Source of the DNA: Magnetococcales bacterium WMHbinv6
GTDB taxonomy: Bacteria; Pseudomonadota; Magnetococcia; Magnetococcales; Magnetaquicoccaceae
Direction of reading: 5' to 3'
Assembly: GCA_002753135.1 (NCBI GenBank)
Contig: PDZV01000002.1
Span: forward strand, 143,718 to 207,717
Length of the DNA: 64,000 bases
Positions 24,593 to 33,306 of the stretch are shown here, one piece after another; the stretch's first letter is position 1, and each line of letters starts with the position of its first letter. Under the pieces are notes generated by a model that saw only the letters and a list, made by a program, of their open reading frames with translations, made no database searches and was not told the origin of the DNA. The position numbers and the translations under genes were made by a program.

Positions 24593-26664
24593 TGGAAGCT
24601 GAACTGAGCGCATGGTATCGACATCTGCAACAGGAACCGGAACGAGCAGTTGCTGATCTGTTGGCAGAGCGGCGCTATTTTGCTGCCTGGAACCAACTGC
24701 AACCACCGGAACTGCTGCAAATGTTGGCTGCCGAAGAGACGGCGCAAAATTTTTTCTTGCCCCTGGTCGATCAAGGCTTGCAGAGTCTGTTGCACCGCTT
24801 GTTGCAAGAACAGGATCCGACGGCCTCCGGTTTTAACCACCCGAAACGTTTTGCCCGCCTGTTGACGTATGGTTTTCACAGCAGCGCCATTCTGCCCTTG
24901 CCGCAAACAGTAAGCTGGAGCAAACAAGCCATTCTGGGCCAGGGATTGCGCCGGTGGTTGGATCTCTACTATTTCGGTCGTTCCTGTGATCCCCTGAATG
25001 CCTGCTGTGTTGCCCTGGGCCGTCATCAATCGGACCGGCAATTGATGTCTTTTTGGCTGGAATTGGCCTCCATCCAGGATGGCCATGCCCACTACGGGCA
25101 AACCGCTCTGAACAATCTGTTGCAGATGCCTGATCCCGGAAAAAGCGGACCGGCAGGACGGATCAGTGAAGCCTTGTTGATCGGCATTCTGCGTTTTGCC
25201 GAAGGGTTGCAGCGCTGGCAGTTGGGGTCGGAGGCGTTGGATCACTATCTGGAATATCTGCAGGCAGCCTACCCCATGAGTCAGCAGGCTTGGCAGCGCA
25301 AATGGCGTGCGGCGGTCCAACATGTCAACATGAGCGATAGCACGCACCAATGGGTGGCGCGACATTTCCCCCCTGATATTTTCAATGCCTCTGCGGGTGA
25401 AGACGGAGCAGGCTCTCTCCCCTCGCGTGCGGAACGGGAGCGCATGGAAAAACGGTTGCAGCAAGAGCCGTTGGCGGATCTCAGAGAAGAGTTGCAGCCC
25501 TTTTTTGCACGCTATCGCCAGCATGCCCGCACAACCGGTGATGGGTATCATCTGGTCCGCACTTTTAACAGCTGTGGCAAACATATTTTGCACAGCGATC
25601 CTCTGTTGGCCGTCGATCTGGCCCAGGAAGCTGTGACCTGGGATTCCCATAATCCCCACTCCTGGTCACTGCTGGGGCGTGCCCTGGACCAGGCGGGCAA
25701 CTGGCAATCGGCAGAGGTGGTCTTTTGGCAAGCACGACGTCGCTTTCCTTATAATGCCCATTCCCATAGTCAACTGGGCAGTGCCCTGGCCGAGCGCGGT
25801 GAGCGTGAAGCGGCACTGGCCGTGTTGGATGAATCGATCCGTTTTTTTCCGCACGATGAAGCGGGATACACGACCAAGGCCACGGTGTTGCTGCAATCGG
25901 GGGAAGGGGATGCAGCGTGGCAGGTGTTGCAACCGATAGCCGCGACCGATAATGTCAAAACCTTGAACCTGCTGGCAACCATTCAAATACAGCGGGGAAA
26001 CCTGGATGAGGCCGAGCAGGTGATTGGGCGGGCAGAACAGATTGCACCGCAAGACGAGTATGTCAGGAAAAATCAGGCAACTCTGCGCCATGCCCGACAA
26101 GGCAAAAAATATACCCCCAATCCGGATCCCCGCCCGACCGGTCGGGACAGCGCGCCGGCGTGGCTCTCCTCTCTGACCGGGCAAAATTTCAGCGATGCAC
26201 CGGCCCTGGGACGGGTCACCGCCTTTCGGCGGGCGGCCCGGTTTGGTGCGGCGCGTCACCATCTGGAGCGCGTTCGCCCCGGGGCCGAGCGGGAGAATGA
26301 GCAGGGGCTGCTGCTCTGGAACGAACGCAACGCGACCGAGGCCAAGGCCTATTTTGCCGCCCGTTGTGAACATTTTCCCGGCGATGGTACGGCACAGGTG
26401 CATTATGGCCGTGCCTGTCGCCGCAGTGACAGCGCCGAGGAGGTCAATTGGGCGCAACTGCAGCGGCTTTTTCCGGCTCTGGAGTCGATCATTCTGACGG
26501 AAAAAGGGGGGGGCAAGGTGCCACGTTTTCAACTGCCGGATCTGGCAAGCCGCCTGGCCAGCCCGGAAGATCACAGGCGGGGCTGGCTGCGCAGCACCTG
26601 CGAACAACACGCTGATTTATTGGACCAGGTCCAGGAAGATGTGATCGCCGCCGTGCGTGCGTAA
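24592..26664 (+). CDS. Large tetratricopeptide-repeat protein, function unknown
   Basis: A 690-residue helical protein. The first 330 residues are an unrecognised helical domain. At least four or five TPR units follow (about residues 340-500: SWSLLGRALDQAGNWQSAEVVFWQARRRFP, in pieces; AHSHSQLGSALAERGEREAALAVLDES; GYTTKATVLLQSGEGDAAW; TLNLLATIQIQRGNLDEAEQV). The C-terminal 190 residues contain a further degenerate helical repeat. It begins at the ATG that overlaps the stop of the previous gene by 1 nt. TPR arrays hold partner proteins together, most simply the product of the coupled upstream gene. It ends 6 nt before a convergent gene. Confidence 0.85.
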   Translation: MEAELSAWYRHLQQEPERAVADLLAERRYFAAWNQLQPPELLQMLAAEETAQNFFLPLVDQGLQSLLHRLLQEQDPTASGFNHPKRFARLLTYGFHSSAILPLPQTVSWSKQAILGQGLRRWLDLYYFGRSCDPLNACCVALGRHQSDRQLMSFWLELASIQDGHAHYGQTALNNLLQMPDPGKSGPAGRISEALLIGILRFAEGLQRWQLGSEALDHYLEYLQAAYPMSQQAWQRKWRAAVQHVNMSDSTHQWVARHFPPDIFNASAGEDGAGSLPSRAERERMEKRLQQEPLADLREELQPFFARYRQHARTTGDGYHLVRTFNSCGKHILHSDPLLAVDLAQEAVTWDSHNPHSWSLLGRALDQAGNWQSAEVVFWQARRRFPYNAHSHSQLGSALAERGEREAALAVLDESIRFFPHDEAGYTTKATVLLQSGEGDAAWQVLQPIAATDNVKTLNLLATIQIQRGNLDEAEQVIGRAEQIAPQDEYVRKNQATLRHARQGKKYTPNPDPRPTGRDSAPAWLSSLTGQNFSDAPALGRVTAFRRAARFGAARHHLERVRPGAERENEQGLLLWNERNATEAKAYFAARCEHFPGDGTAQVHYGRACRRSDSAEEVNWAQLQRLFPALESIILTEKGGGKVPRFQLPDLASRLASPEDHRRGWLRSTCEQHADLLDQVQEDVIAAVRA

Positions 26665-26670
26665 TAAGGA

Positions 26671-27786
26671 TCACCCCCCCGTGCGAATGGTAACGGTGAC
26701 GGCGTTGCCTTTGTCGTTGTAGCTGATGTCGTCGAAAATGGTTTCGGCGATGCCGATCCCCTTGCCGTTGGGGCACATGGCCAGCTCCCGGCGGCGGGCG
26801 CGGAAGGCGGCGACATCGAAGCCATCGCCCGGATCGGTGATGGTGATGCGGATCTCTGCTTCGGTTTGCATAAAATCCACCCGCACCACTTTATCCGGGT
26901 GCTGCTGCAAGCGGTGCAACACCTCATCCCGCCAGCTCTGGCCATCCAGCTTGCTGTAGTCACAACCGGCCTGGCCGATAACGCCTCCTTTGAGTGCCGT
27001 TTTTTCTGCACAGCTGATGCCGCAAATGCCATGTTCCACGGCGTTGACCAGCAACTCCTCCAGCGCCACCACATAGCGCGCATAATCCGGGGTCGCTTTG
27101 GCCAGCAGGCGGGCCAGTTTGCTGCTCACCTCCAGCATATCCAACCCTTTGGCGGCGCTTACCTGTTGTGACAAGGTCCAGCTGCGGGTCGCCTGCAACA
27201 TATCCATGGCCCGCCCCTGCTCCGACTTGATCAACATCGACAGCAGGTTGGCAATGGCATCCAGCTGTATCTTCTCCTCCTCGGTCGGCACATGATCTGG
27301 ATCGGTATACAGGTTCAACACCCCCAACAAGCGCCGACCGTTTAAAATTGGCACAATACAATGACCATGCGGGTCGCTGTTGTCTGCGGCAATCGCATGA
27401 CGGTGATCCTGACACTGTGCAAACAGTTTTTCCCGCGTCTGAGCCACGGTGCCACAGAGGCACTCTCCCGGCAACAAACGGGCACACCGCTCTTGGTGCG
27501 CAGGGGTAAACTGGCGATGGGCCACCAGTTGCAGGGTCATCCGTGGCCGGTCCCAGAGAAAAATGGCTCCACTCTGCCGGGTACGCAGCAATGGACTAAA
27601 CTCTCTGAGAATGACATCCAAAGCACTGGACATCTGGGTACGCAAATCGGTATCGGACAAGCCGATGATCGTCAAATTTTGCAAAGTCTGCAACCGCTTG
27701 TGGTGCATCTGCAAATCTTCAATCTTGCGGGAGAGTACCGCAACAATATCCTCAATCAGGACATCTTTTTCGTGTTCGCTATTCAT
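26671..27786 (-). CDS. GAF-domain protein with RsbW-like (HATPase_c_2) domain
   Basis: A 371-residue cytoplasmic protein. A coiled coil precedes a GAF domain (about residues 40-200: SGAIFLWDRPRMTLQLVAH, GECLCGTVAQTREKLF, CIVPILNGRRLLGVLNLYTD). A GHKL ATPase of the anti-sigma/RsbW type follows: N-box VALEELLVNAVEHG, G1 DPGDGFD, G2 NGKGIGIAETIFDD. There is no phospho-acceptor His domain, so it is not a classical sensor kinase; a role as a switch kinase or anti-sigma factor is likely. The start is ATG 27786; the frame extends to a TTG at 27834 overlapping the upstream stop. It follows the chemoreceptor gene directly, suggesting joint expression. Confidence 0.82.
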   Translation of the reverse strand: MNSEHEKDVLIEDIVAVLSRKIEDLQMHHKRLQTLQNLTIIGLSDTDLRTQMSSALDVILREFSPLLRTRQSGAIFLWDRPRMTLQLVAHRQFTPAHQERCARLLPGECLCGTVAQTREKLFAQCQDHRHAIAADNSDPHGHCIVPILNGRRLLGVLNLYTDPDHVPTEEEKIQLDAIANLLSMLIKSEQGRAMDMLQATRSWTLSQQVSAAKGLDMLEVSSKLARLLAKATPDYARYVVALEELLVNAVEHGICGISCAEKTALKGGVIGQAGCDYSKLDGQSWRDEVLHRLQQHPDKVVRVDFMQTEAEIRITITDPGDGFDVAAFRARRRELAMCPNGKGIGIAETIFDDISYNDKGNAVTVTIRTGG

Positions 27787-27830
27787 GCACCCCATTCCTG
27801 TCTGTGCGAACGCTTTTCGCTTGTCGCTGC

Positions 27831-30488
27831 TCAAATCTGAAACACCGAAACTTCCTCTTTCATCTGCGAAGCCATGTGTGCCAAATGGTCTGCCTTGCTT
27901 TGCACCTGATCGTCCATCTGCCGCAAATCTTCGATAATTTTGCGCACCACTGCCATTTCACTGTTGATACCGTTGGAAGAGCGGGCCGTCTCTTCAATGC
28001 GTACAAACATATTCCAGGAACGTCCGGTGGTTTGATCGATCAGTGGTGCCATGCGGCTGACATCTTCCGTGGCTTTATGGATGTGCTGCGTTACGTCGGC
28101 AATCGACTGGGCCAGTTCACTCACCGTGACAGTAACCGAACCAACCCCTTCCATGGAGCCACTCATTCGCTGGGCAATTTGATCGGTTTTGTTGGTCAAC
28201 TGTTCCATGGTCTGGCGAATGTTGCTGATCGAGAGACTTTGCACCGACACCGCATCCATGATTTCCCGGTTGTGCTGGTTCAGGGCCTTCATGCGCGAGG
28301 ACATCTCCTGCATGAACTGGCTGACCTGCTGAAAATTTTCCTTCAACTCCAAAGCCGACACGGCGATGGTCCCCGCCGAACGGGCGGTATGCTGCGACAA
28401 ATCCCGCACTTCGTTAGCCACCACAGCAAAACCTTGCCCCAGTTCTCCGGCACTGGATGCCTCAATGCGGGCGTTGAAGGAGAGAATATCGATCTGGTCG
28501 GCCACATCATTGATGAATTCGATAATATCCTCAATTTTGACCAGTGAGTTGGCCAGATTATCGATCAACTGCATGCCGGCATCCGCTTCACGTCGCCCCT
28601 GTTCGGTCTCCTCTGCGGTACGATCGCACTGCCAGCGAATGCGGGTCAACGCATCAGAAATGTCACCCACCGCGTTACTGGCAGCAGAGACCTCCTGACT
28701 GGCTGACTGCACCGCATTACCCAACAGATCCAGATTGCTGCGTGCATGCTGCGAGGAGGTGGACAACTCCTCCAGGTTGCTGCTGTAGACCCGGGATGCG
28801 TCAGAAATTGAACCCATATCTTCCGACATGACGCGCATCTCCCGAATCACATGCTTCATTTCGCTTTCCATCTCCTCCATCATGCTCGCCACATCGTGCA
28901 TGTTGCGGTTGGCCCCTTCCGACAGGGAGGTGACCTGCTCGATGGCGCTGCTGGCGACACGGATGCCGGAAGAGACCCGATCCGACTCATTGCTCAAGGT
29001 TTGCACCGATTGCTCCAGCACACGGGCATGGGTGGTCAAATCACCGATCATCGCATGCAGAGAATTGCGCATTTTGCTGAACAAAAAGGAGAGAAAACCA
29101 AACTCCTGAATGCGGGTTTGCGTATCGCGACCCGGACGCAGATCATTTTGCACCAACCGCTTCAGGCTCTGGATCACCTGATTGATCGGAGAGGTCAACA
29201 GTTGCCCCAGTTTGATCCCGAAATAGGTCAACGGCAGCAACAGCAAGGCAGCCAGCCCTACACTCCACCACAACATGCGGGTGGTTTCGCCACTGAAGTC
29301 ATCTTCCGGTGCCAGGATCAATACATGCCAATTGAGGGCAAATTGGGGAGCCAAACGGCTTACGTAGCTCAGGTAGGCGTCACCCTGGTACGGAAAATGG
29401 TGCAACAACCCTTCTGTTTGCGTCGATTTTGCCGCTTGTCCGGCGTGGCTGCTCCATTGCCGGTAGGCTTCGACCAAGGCGGCATCCTTCACTTGCTCCA
29501 TGGACACCCGTTGCGGGGTGGTCTGGTTGTCTGCCTGGATCACGGCAGCCTCTCCCTTGTCAGAGGAGGCAACCAACATTCCCTGCTGGTCAAAAATGGC
29601 GATACGACTGTGGGCCGACAGGGAGAGTCCCTGCAGGAATTGTGCAATATCCTGCAGGACAATATCGATAGCGGTCACCCCCAGCAGCACGCCTTGTTTT
29701 TCGATGGGATGGGAAACGGTAATACCACTTTCCCAACTGTGTTTGTTTTCAAATCGCTCCTCCCAGGCATAGACATCGGTCCACTGAATGCCTTTGTCGG
29801 TGGCGGCCTTTTGATACCAGGGGCGCAGTCGTGGATCATAGACTTTGTGGCCATCCTGATTGTGCAGGATCAACTTGCCCTGTTGATTTCGCTGCCACCA
29901 GGTGGTTTTGGCCACCGGAGCCATCAATGTTTCGATGCGGCCATCCTGATCATTGTGCAAGGCCAGCAGTTGGGCTTCCCGCAGGCGACGGCGCGCCTCT
30001 TCCGTATCACTCAAGCGCTGGATAATTCGCACGCGCATGTTTCCCTGTTCATCGCTCTTGTGCAACCAATGGTTGCCTTGCGCATCACCGAAATAGATCA
30101 GACGAAAATAGGGGTGCCGTTGGCTCTCGATGGCAGCCAGGTTGGTAAAACTCTCTTTGAAGTGGTTCTCTTCCCGCTCGGCGGCGATAATGCTGGCATT
30201 AAGCGCAACGGTATAGGCGGCGGAATCGAGAAACGCGGTCAACCGATCCATCACTTTGCCACTGCCTTGTTGCAGGGTGTCATGGGACACTTTCTGGATA
30301 TTGCCCATGGCCAAATAATAGGCGATCAGAATCACCATGATAACCGGGCCGGAAATCAACGTCGGCAATAAAAACGGTACCATTTTGCGCAGGCGAAAAT
30401 AGTTTTCTTTCGGAAAATCGTGAAACGGTGTCGGACCTGGAGCCGCCTGCTGTGTCAAATTTGTTTGCATGACCTGACTCTGTTGCAT
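27831..30488 (-). CDS. Methyl-accepting chemotaxis protein with Cache-type sensor
   Basis: An 885-residue transmembrane chemoreceptor. The first helix (VPFLLPTLISGPVIMVILIAYYL, in two parts, about residues 36-60) leads to a large periplasmic domain. That domain has the Cache signature DPRLRPWYQKA and PIEKQGVLLGVTAIDI. A second helix (MLWWSVGLAALLLLPLTYFGI) and a HAMP-like region follow. The cytoplasmic signalling hairpin includes the conserved tip GELGQGFAVVANEVRDLSQ, extended here to a very long coiled coil. The start is uncertain: ATG 30488 has GGAG 9 nt upstream; ATG 30503 and others lie upstream. It would talk to a CheA-CheW array not encoded here; the ligand is unknown. Confidence 0.93.
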   Translation of the reverse strand: MQQSQVMQTNLTQQAAPGPTPFHDFPKENYFRLRKMVPFLLPTLISGPVIMVILIAYYLAMGNIQKVSHDTLQQGSGKVMDRLTAFLDSAAYTVALNASIIAAEREENHFKESFTNLAAIESQRHPYFRLIYFGDAQGNHWLHKSDEQGNMRVRIIQRLSDTEEARRRLREAQLLALHNDQDGRIETLMAPVAKTTWWQRNQQGKLILHNQDGHKVYDPRLRPWYQKAATDKGIQWTDVYAWEERFENKHSWESGITVSHPIEKQGVLLGVTAIDIVLQDIAQFLQGLSLSAHSRIAIFDQQGMLVASSDKGEAAVIQADNQTTPQRVSMEQVKDAALVEAYRQWSSHAGQAAKSTQTEGLLHHFPYQGDAYLSYVSRLAPQFALNWHVLILAPEDDFSGETTRMLWWSVGLAALLLLPLTYFGIKLGQLLTSPINQVIQSLKRLVQNDLRPGRDTQTRIQEFGFLSFLFSKMRNSLHAMIGDLTTHARVLEQSVQTLSNESDRVSSGIRVASSAIEQVTSLSEGANRNMHDVASMMEEMESEMKHVIREMRVMSEDMGSISDASRVYSSNLEELSTSSQHARSNLDLLGNAVQSASQEVSAASNAVGDISDALTRIRWQCDRTAEETEQGRREADAGMQLIDNLANSLVKIEDIIEFINDVADQIDILSFNARIEASSAGELGQGFAVVANEVRDLSQHTARSAGTIAVSALELKENFQQVSQFMQEMSSRMKALNQHNREIMDAVSVQSLSISNIRQTMEQLTNKTDQIAQRMSGSMEGVGSVTVTVSELAQSIADVTQHIHKATEDVSRMAPLIDQTTGRSWNMFVRIEETARSSNGINSEMAVVRKIIEDLRQMDDQVQSKADHLAHMASQMKEEVSVFQI

Positions 30489-31097
30489 ATTTTTACTCTC
30501 CATCCTGTGACAGTCCATTTTCACACTGACCACCATTACCACACTGGTAACACCCCCTGATGCGGCCATTTTTGCTGTTAATATGTGATAAGCATAATAT
30601 ATGCCATTGTATAATTTTATCTATTATCAAACATTTATACTATATTCTTACTACAAGCTTCCTCTATATATCACAAATCGTAACAGCAACACGCTGTCGA
30701 CTTTGTTATCGACACTCCCGGTCACTGCGGGCAATAAACGGGTGGATTTTTTGTATTTTAATTGATATATCAATAAATTAACTTTACATTTTGCCGCAAG
30801 GTAAAAAAGCAGAGCGCCCTTGCCTTTTGTAACAAAATATTTTTTACACTTGCCACCCAAACTGTAAAAAAATATTTAGACAAACCAGGCCATGTACAAC
30901 GCCTCCCTTTACACCCGTTATACGGGGAAACAGGCTCTTCCATCGTCACTTGTTCTTTTGATTTTCTGATGTTACCCGCTCTTTTTCCCTGGCGTATCAT
31001 TGGAATCACCGCGCATTGTGCTTGACAAGAAGGGATTCTTTCTGCTTTCATACTTGCGCTTTACACCAATGACACTTACTGGTACGGAGGCTTCCGC
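30489..31097. other. 609-bp divergent AT-rich spacer
   Basis: It separates the chemoreceptor (minus) from the cytidylate-kinase-like gene (plus). 30580-30900 is clearly AT-rich, with several TATAAT-like words, for example 30610-30615 on the plus strand. None pairs with a convincing -35 at proper spacing. I see no gene, RNA or repeat in it. Confidence 0.6.
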
Positions 31098-31808
31098 GTG
31101 GGCAAGTTGATCGGTATTCAAGGCATTTCCATGTCAACCTACTTCGACCCGAAACGGGTGGAAGAGTGCAACCGGGAAAAACGGTGTCCGGTGGTCACCG
31201 TGTCGCGCTCTTTCGGTGCCAACGGCAGCCATATCGCCGAATTGCTTGCCGAAGCCCTGACCGTCCCCTGCTTTGGCTATTCGATGCTGGACGGCATCGT
31301 CCGCGAGGCCAAGTCGGATAAATATCTGATGGGCCTCATCGATGAACGGGCTCCCGGTCCCCTGGAAGACTGGATCCATGCCATGTTCACCAAGGGGGAA
31401 ATTTCTCAGGCCGGTTTCTATCGCCGTCTGATCAAAACGGTCCTGGCCATCGCCGAAGGGGGTGGGGTGATCATCGGACGGGGTGCCCATCTGGTACTGG
31501 CCAGCAATCCCAAAGTTTTCCGGGTGCGTATCGAAGGCTCCCTGGAAATTTGTGCGCAACGGGTGGCCGAACGGGAAGGAATCAAACTCAAAGAGGCCAG
31601 AGAACGGATCATCAAGGTCGATAACGAACGTAAACTCTACGTGCGCGAACTCTATAAACGGTGCCCCCATCAACGGGCCCACTACGACCTGGTACTCAAT
31701 TCCGACCAATTGGAAGCAGAGGCCGCCATCGAAGTGATCCTCTTCAGCATGGAAAAAATGGGCTACTACGTCCCCGGCGCAGAGCTGATCAAACAACAGG
31801 ATCTCTGA
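31098..31808 (+). CDS. Cytidylate-kinase-like family protein
   Basis: A 236-residue protein of the cytidylate kinase-like P-loop family (Cytidylate_kin2 type). The nucleotide loop is SRSFGANGSHIAELLA, the atypical form of GxxGxGKS in this group. GGGVIIGRGAHLVL and VRIEGSLEICAQRVAEREGI with YDLVLNSDQL follow the NMP-kinase order. Family members lack a proven substrate in most bacteria. GGAGG stands 7 nt before a GTG at 31098, which is the likely start; an ATG at 31131 is the alternative. hisE follows after 3 nt, then an HD-GYP regulator, so they may share a transcript. Confidence 0.82.
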   Translation: MGKLIGIQGISMSTYFDPKRVEECNREKRCPVVTVSRSFGANGSHIAELLAEALTVPCFGYSMLDGIVREAKSDKYLMGLIDERAPGPLEDWIHAMFTKGEISQAGFYRRLIKTVLAIAEGGGVIIGRGAHLVLASNPKVFRVRIEGSLEICAQRVAEREGIKLKEARERIIKVDNERKLYVRELYKRCPHQRAHYDLVLNSDQLEAEAAIEVILFSMEKMGYYVPGAELIKQQDL

Positions 31809-31811
31809 TCC

Positions 31812-32123
31812 TTGCCGGAGACCACCACCCCGGAACGACTGCTCACCGATCTGCAACAGCGTTTGCAGAGCCGTTTTGCCGCTGACCCGAGCCACTCCTA
31901 TGTCGCTCGCCTGTTGCAAGCGGGTGAAGACCGCATCCTGCAAAAAATCGGCGAGGAGGCCATTGAAACCCTCCTCGCCGCCAAATCCGCCTCCCCACAA
32001 GCGCTGATCCATGAAATGGCCGATCTCTGGTTTCATTGTCTGCTCCTGTTGTCGCTGCACAACCTGAGCGCCGAGGATATTCTGGCCGAATTGACACGAC
32101 GTTTTAATCGCACCGACAAGTGA
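31812..32123 (+). CDS. hisE: Phosphoribosyl-ATP pyrophosphatase HisE
   Basis: Removes pyrophosphate from phosphoribosyl-ATP in the second step of histidine synthesis. The 103-residue protein has ADPSHSYVARLLQAGEDRILQKIGEEAIETLLAAK (quoted here in family order: DPSHSYVARLL, GEDRILQKIGEEAIE) with the metal-binding acidic helix, then HEMADLWFHCLLLLS. There is no ATG before the conserved core, so the TTG at 31812 is the likely start, with AGGA about 10 nt upstream in the end of the previous gene. Unlike the usual his operons, it stands alone here. The partner HisI domain is not in the window. Confidence 0.93.
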   Translation: MPETTTPERLLTDLQQRLQSRFAADPSHSYVARLLQAGEDRILQKIGEEAIETLLAAKSASPQALIHEMADLWFHCLLLLSLHNLSAEDILAELTRRFNRTDK

Positions 32124-32227
32124 AAAGCGTTGTGACACTGTATGACAGTATGATACAGTGAAAATCATCATTAATAACAATATGTAGCTGTATAACTGCT
32201 TCTCTCTCCAGCAGAAGGAATCAGCCC

Positions 32228-33280
32228 GTGAGCCAAGAGAATCGCCCGGTCATCCTGGTGGTGGATGATACCAAGACGAATCTGGATCTGTTGGTCCACC
32301 TGCTTTCCGATCACTATGAAGTCAGTGTCGCCCTGGATGGCGAGAGCGCCTTGGAAATTGCCTTAAGTGATCAGCCGGATCTGATTCTGCTGGACATCAT
32401 GATGCCACGCATGGATGGCTACGAAACCTGCCGCCGCCTGAAAATGCGTGCCGAAACAAGCGATATTCCTGTTATTTTTGTCACAGCACGCCGGGAAACC
32501 ACCGATGAAGCGCAAGGGTTTGCTTTGGGCGCGGTGGATTATATTACCAAACCGATCAGCCCCCCCTTGGTCAAGGCGCGGGTCAAAACCCATCTGCAAT
32601 TGAAACAGGCGCACGATCAGGCCAAATTTCAGAATATCATTCTGGAAGAGAAGGTTCGACAACGCACCAGCGAGTTGCAGGAGACGCAACTGGCCATCGT
32701 GCGCAAACTGGGCCGGGCTGCCGAGTTTCGCGACAATGAAACCGGCATGCATGTGTTGCGCATGAGCCATTACGCGCAGATTCTCGCTTTGGCCTGTGGC
32801 ATGAACGAACAGGAAGCGGTACTGCTGCTCAATGCAGCCCCTTTGCACGATGTGGGCAAAATCGGCATTCCCGATCCCATCCTGTTGAAACCGGGCAAGC
32901 TCACCGATGAAGAGTTTCGCGTCATCCAAACCCACGTGACGATTGGAGCCGAAATTATCGGCAATGAGCAGTCACCCTTGTTGAAAATGGCCTTTCAAAT
33001 CGCCTACACCCATCATGAAAAATGGAACGGCAGCGGTTATCCGCGTGCTTTGCGCGGCAACGACATTCCCCTGGTGGGACGCATTGCCGCCTTGACCGAT
33101 GTATTTGATGCCATCAGCAGCCAACGACCGTACAAAAAAGCCTGGCCCCTGGAACAGGCGCTGGACTGGCTGCAACAAGAGAGCGGACGCCATTTTGATC
33201 CGGATCTGGTCTCTCTGTTTCTGGCCAATTTACCAAAGATTTTGCAGGTCAAAGAGCGATTCCGCGAAATTCACACCTGA
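32228..33280 (+). CDS. RpfG-family response regulator (REC + HD-GYP phosphodiesterase)
   Basis: A 350-residue two-domain regulator. The receiver has the acidic pocket VVDDTK near residue 12, the phospho-acceptor Asp56 in LLDIMMP and Lys in KPISPP. A coiled coil then leads to an HD-GYP domain: HDVGKIG with His207-Asp208, HHEKWNGSGYP with the GYP at about 270-272, and AALTDVFDAISSQRPYKKA. The active-site set looks complete, so it should hydrolyse cyclic di-GMP when phosphorylated. GTG 32228 has AAGGA 8 nt upstream. The large hybrid kinase begins 26 nt after its stop and is the obvious phospho-donor. Confidence 0.95.
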   Translation: MSQENRPVILVVDDTKTNLDLLVHLLSDHYEVSVALDGESALEIALSDQPDLILLDIMMPRMDGYETCRRLKMRAETSDIPVIFVTARRETTDEAQGFALGAVDYITKPISPPLVKARVKTHLQLKQAHDQAKFQNIILEEKVRQRTSELQETQLAIVRKLGRAAEFRDNETGMHVLRMSHYAQILALACGMNEQEAVLLLNAAPLHDVGKIGIPDPILLKPGKLTDEEFRVIQTHVTIGAEIIGNEQSPLLKMAFQIAYTHHEKWNGSGYPRALRGNDIPLVGRIAALTDVFDAISSQRPYKKAWPLEQALDWLQQESGRHFDPDLVSLFLANLPKILQVKERFREIHT

Positions 33281-33306
33281 ACCGTGTTACCGGGAGGAGA
33301 GAGAGC

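Noticed and set aside
28851..30371. Long plus-strand open frame (506 codons) opposite the chemoreceptor gene
   Set aside because: Low-complexity translation without start signal; the chemoreceptor on the other strand has clear domains.
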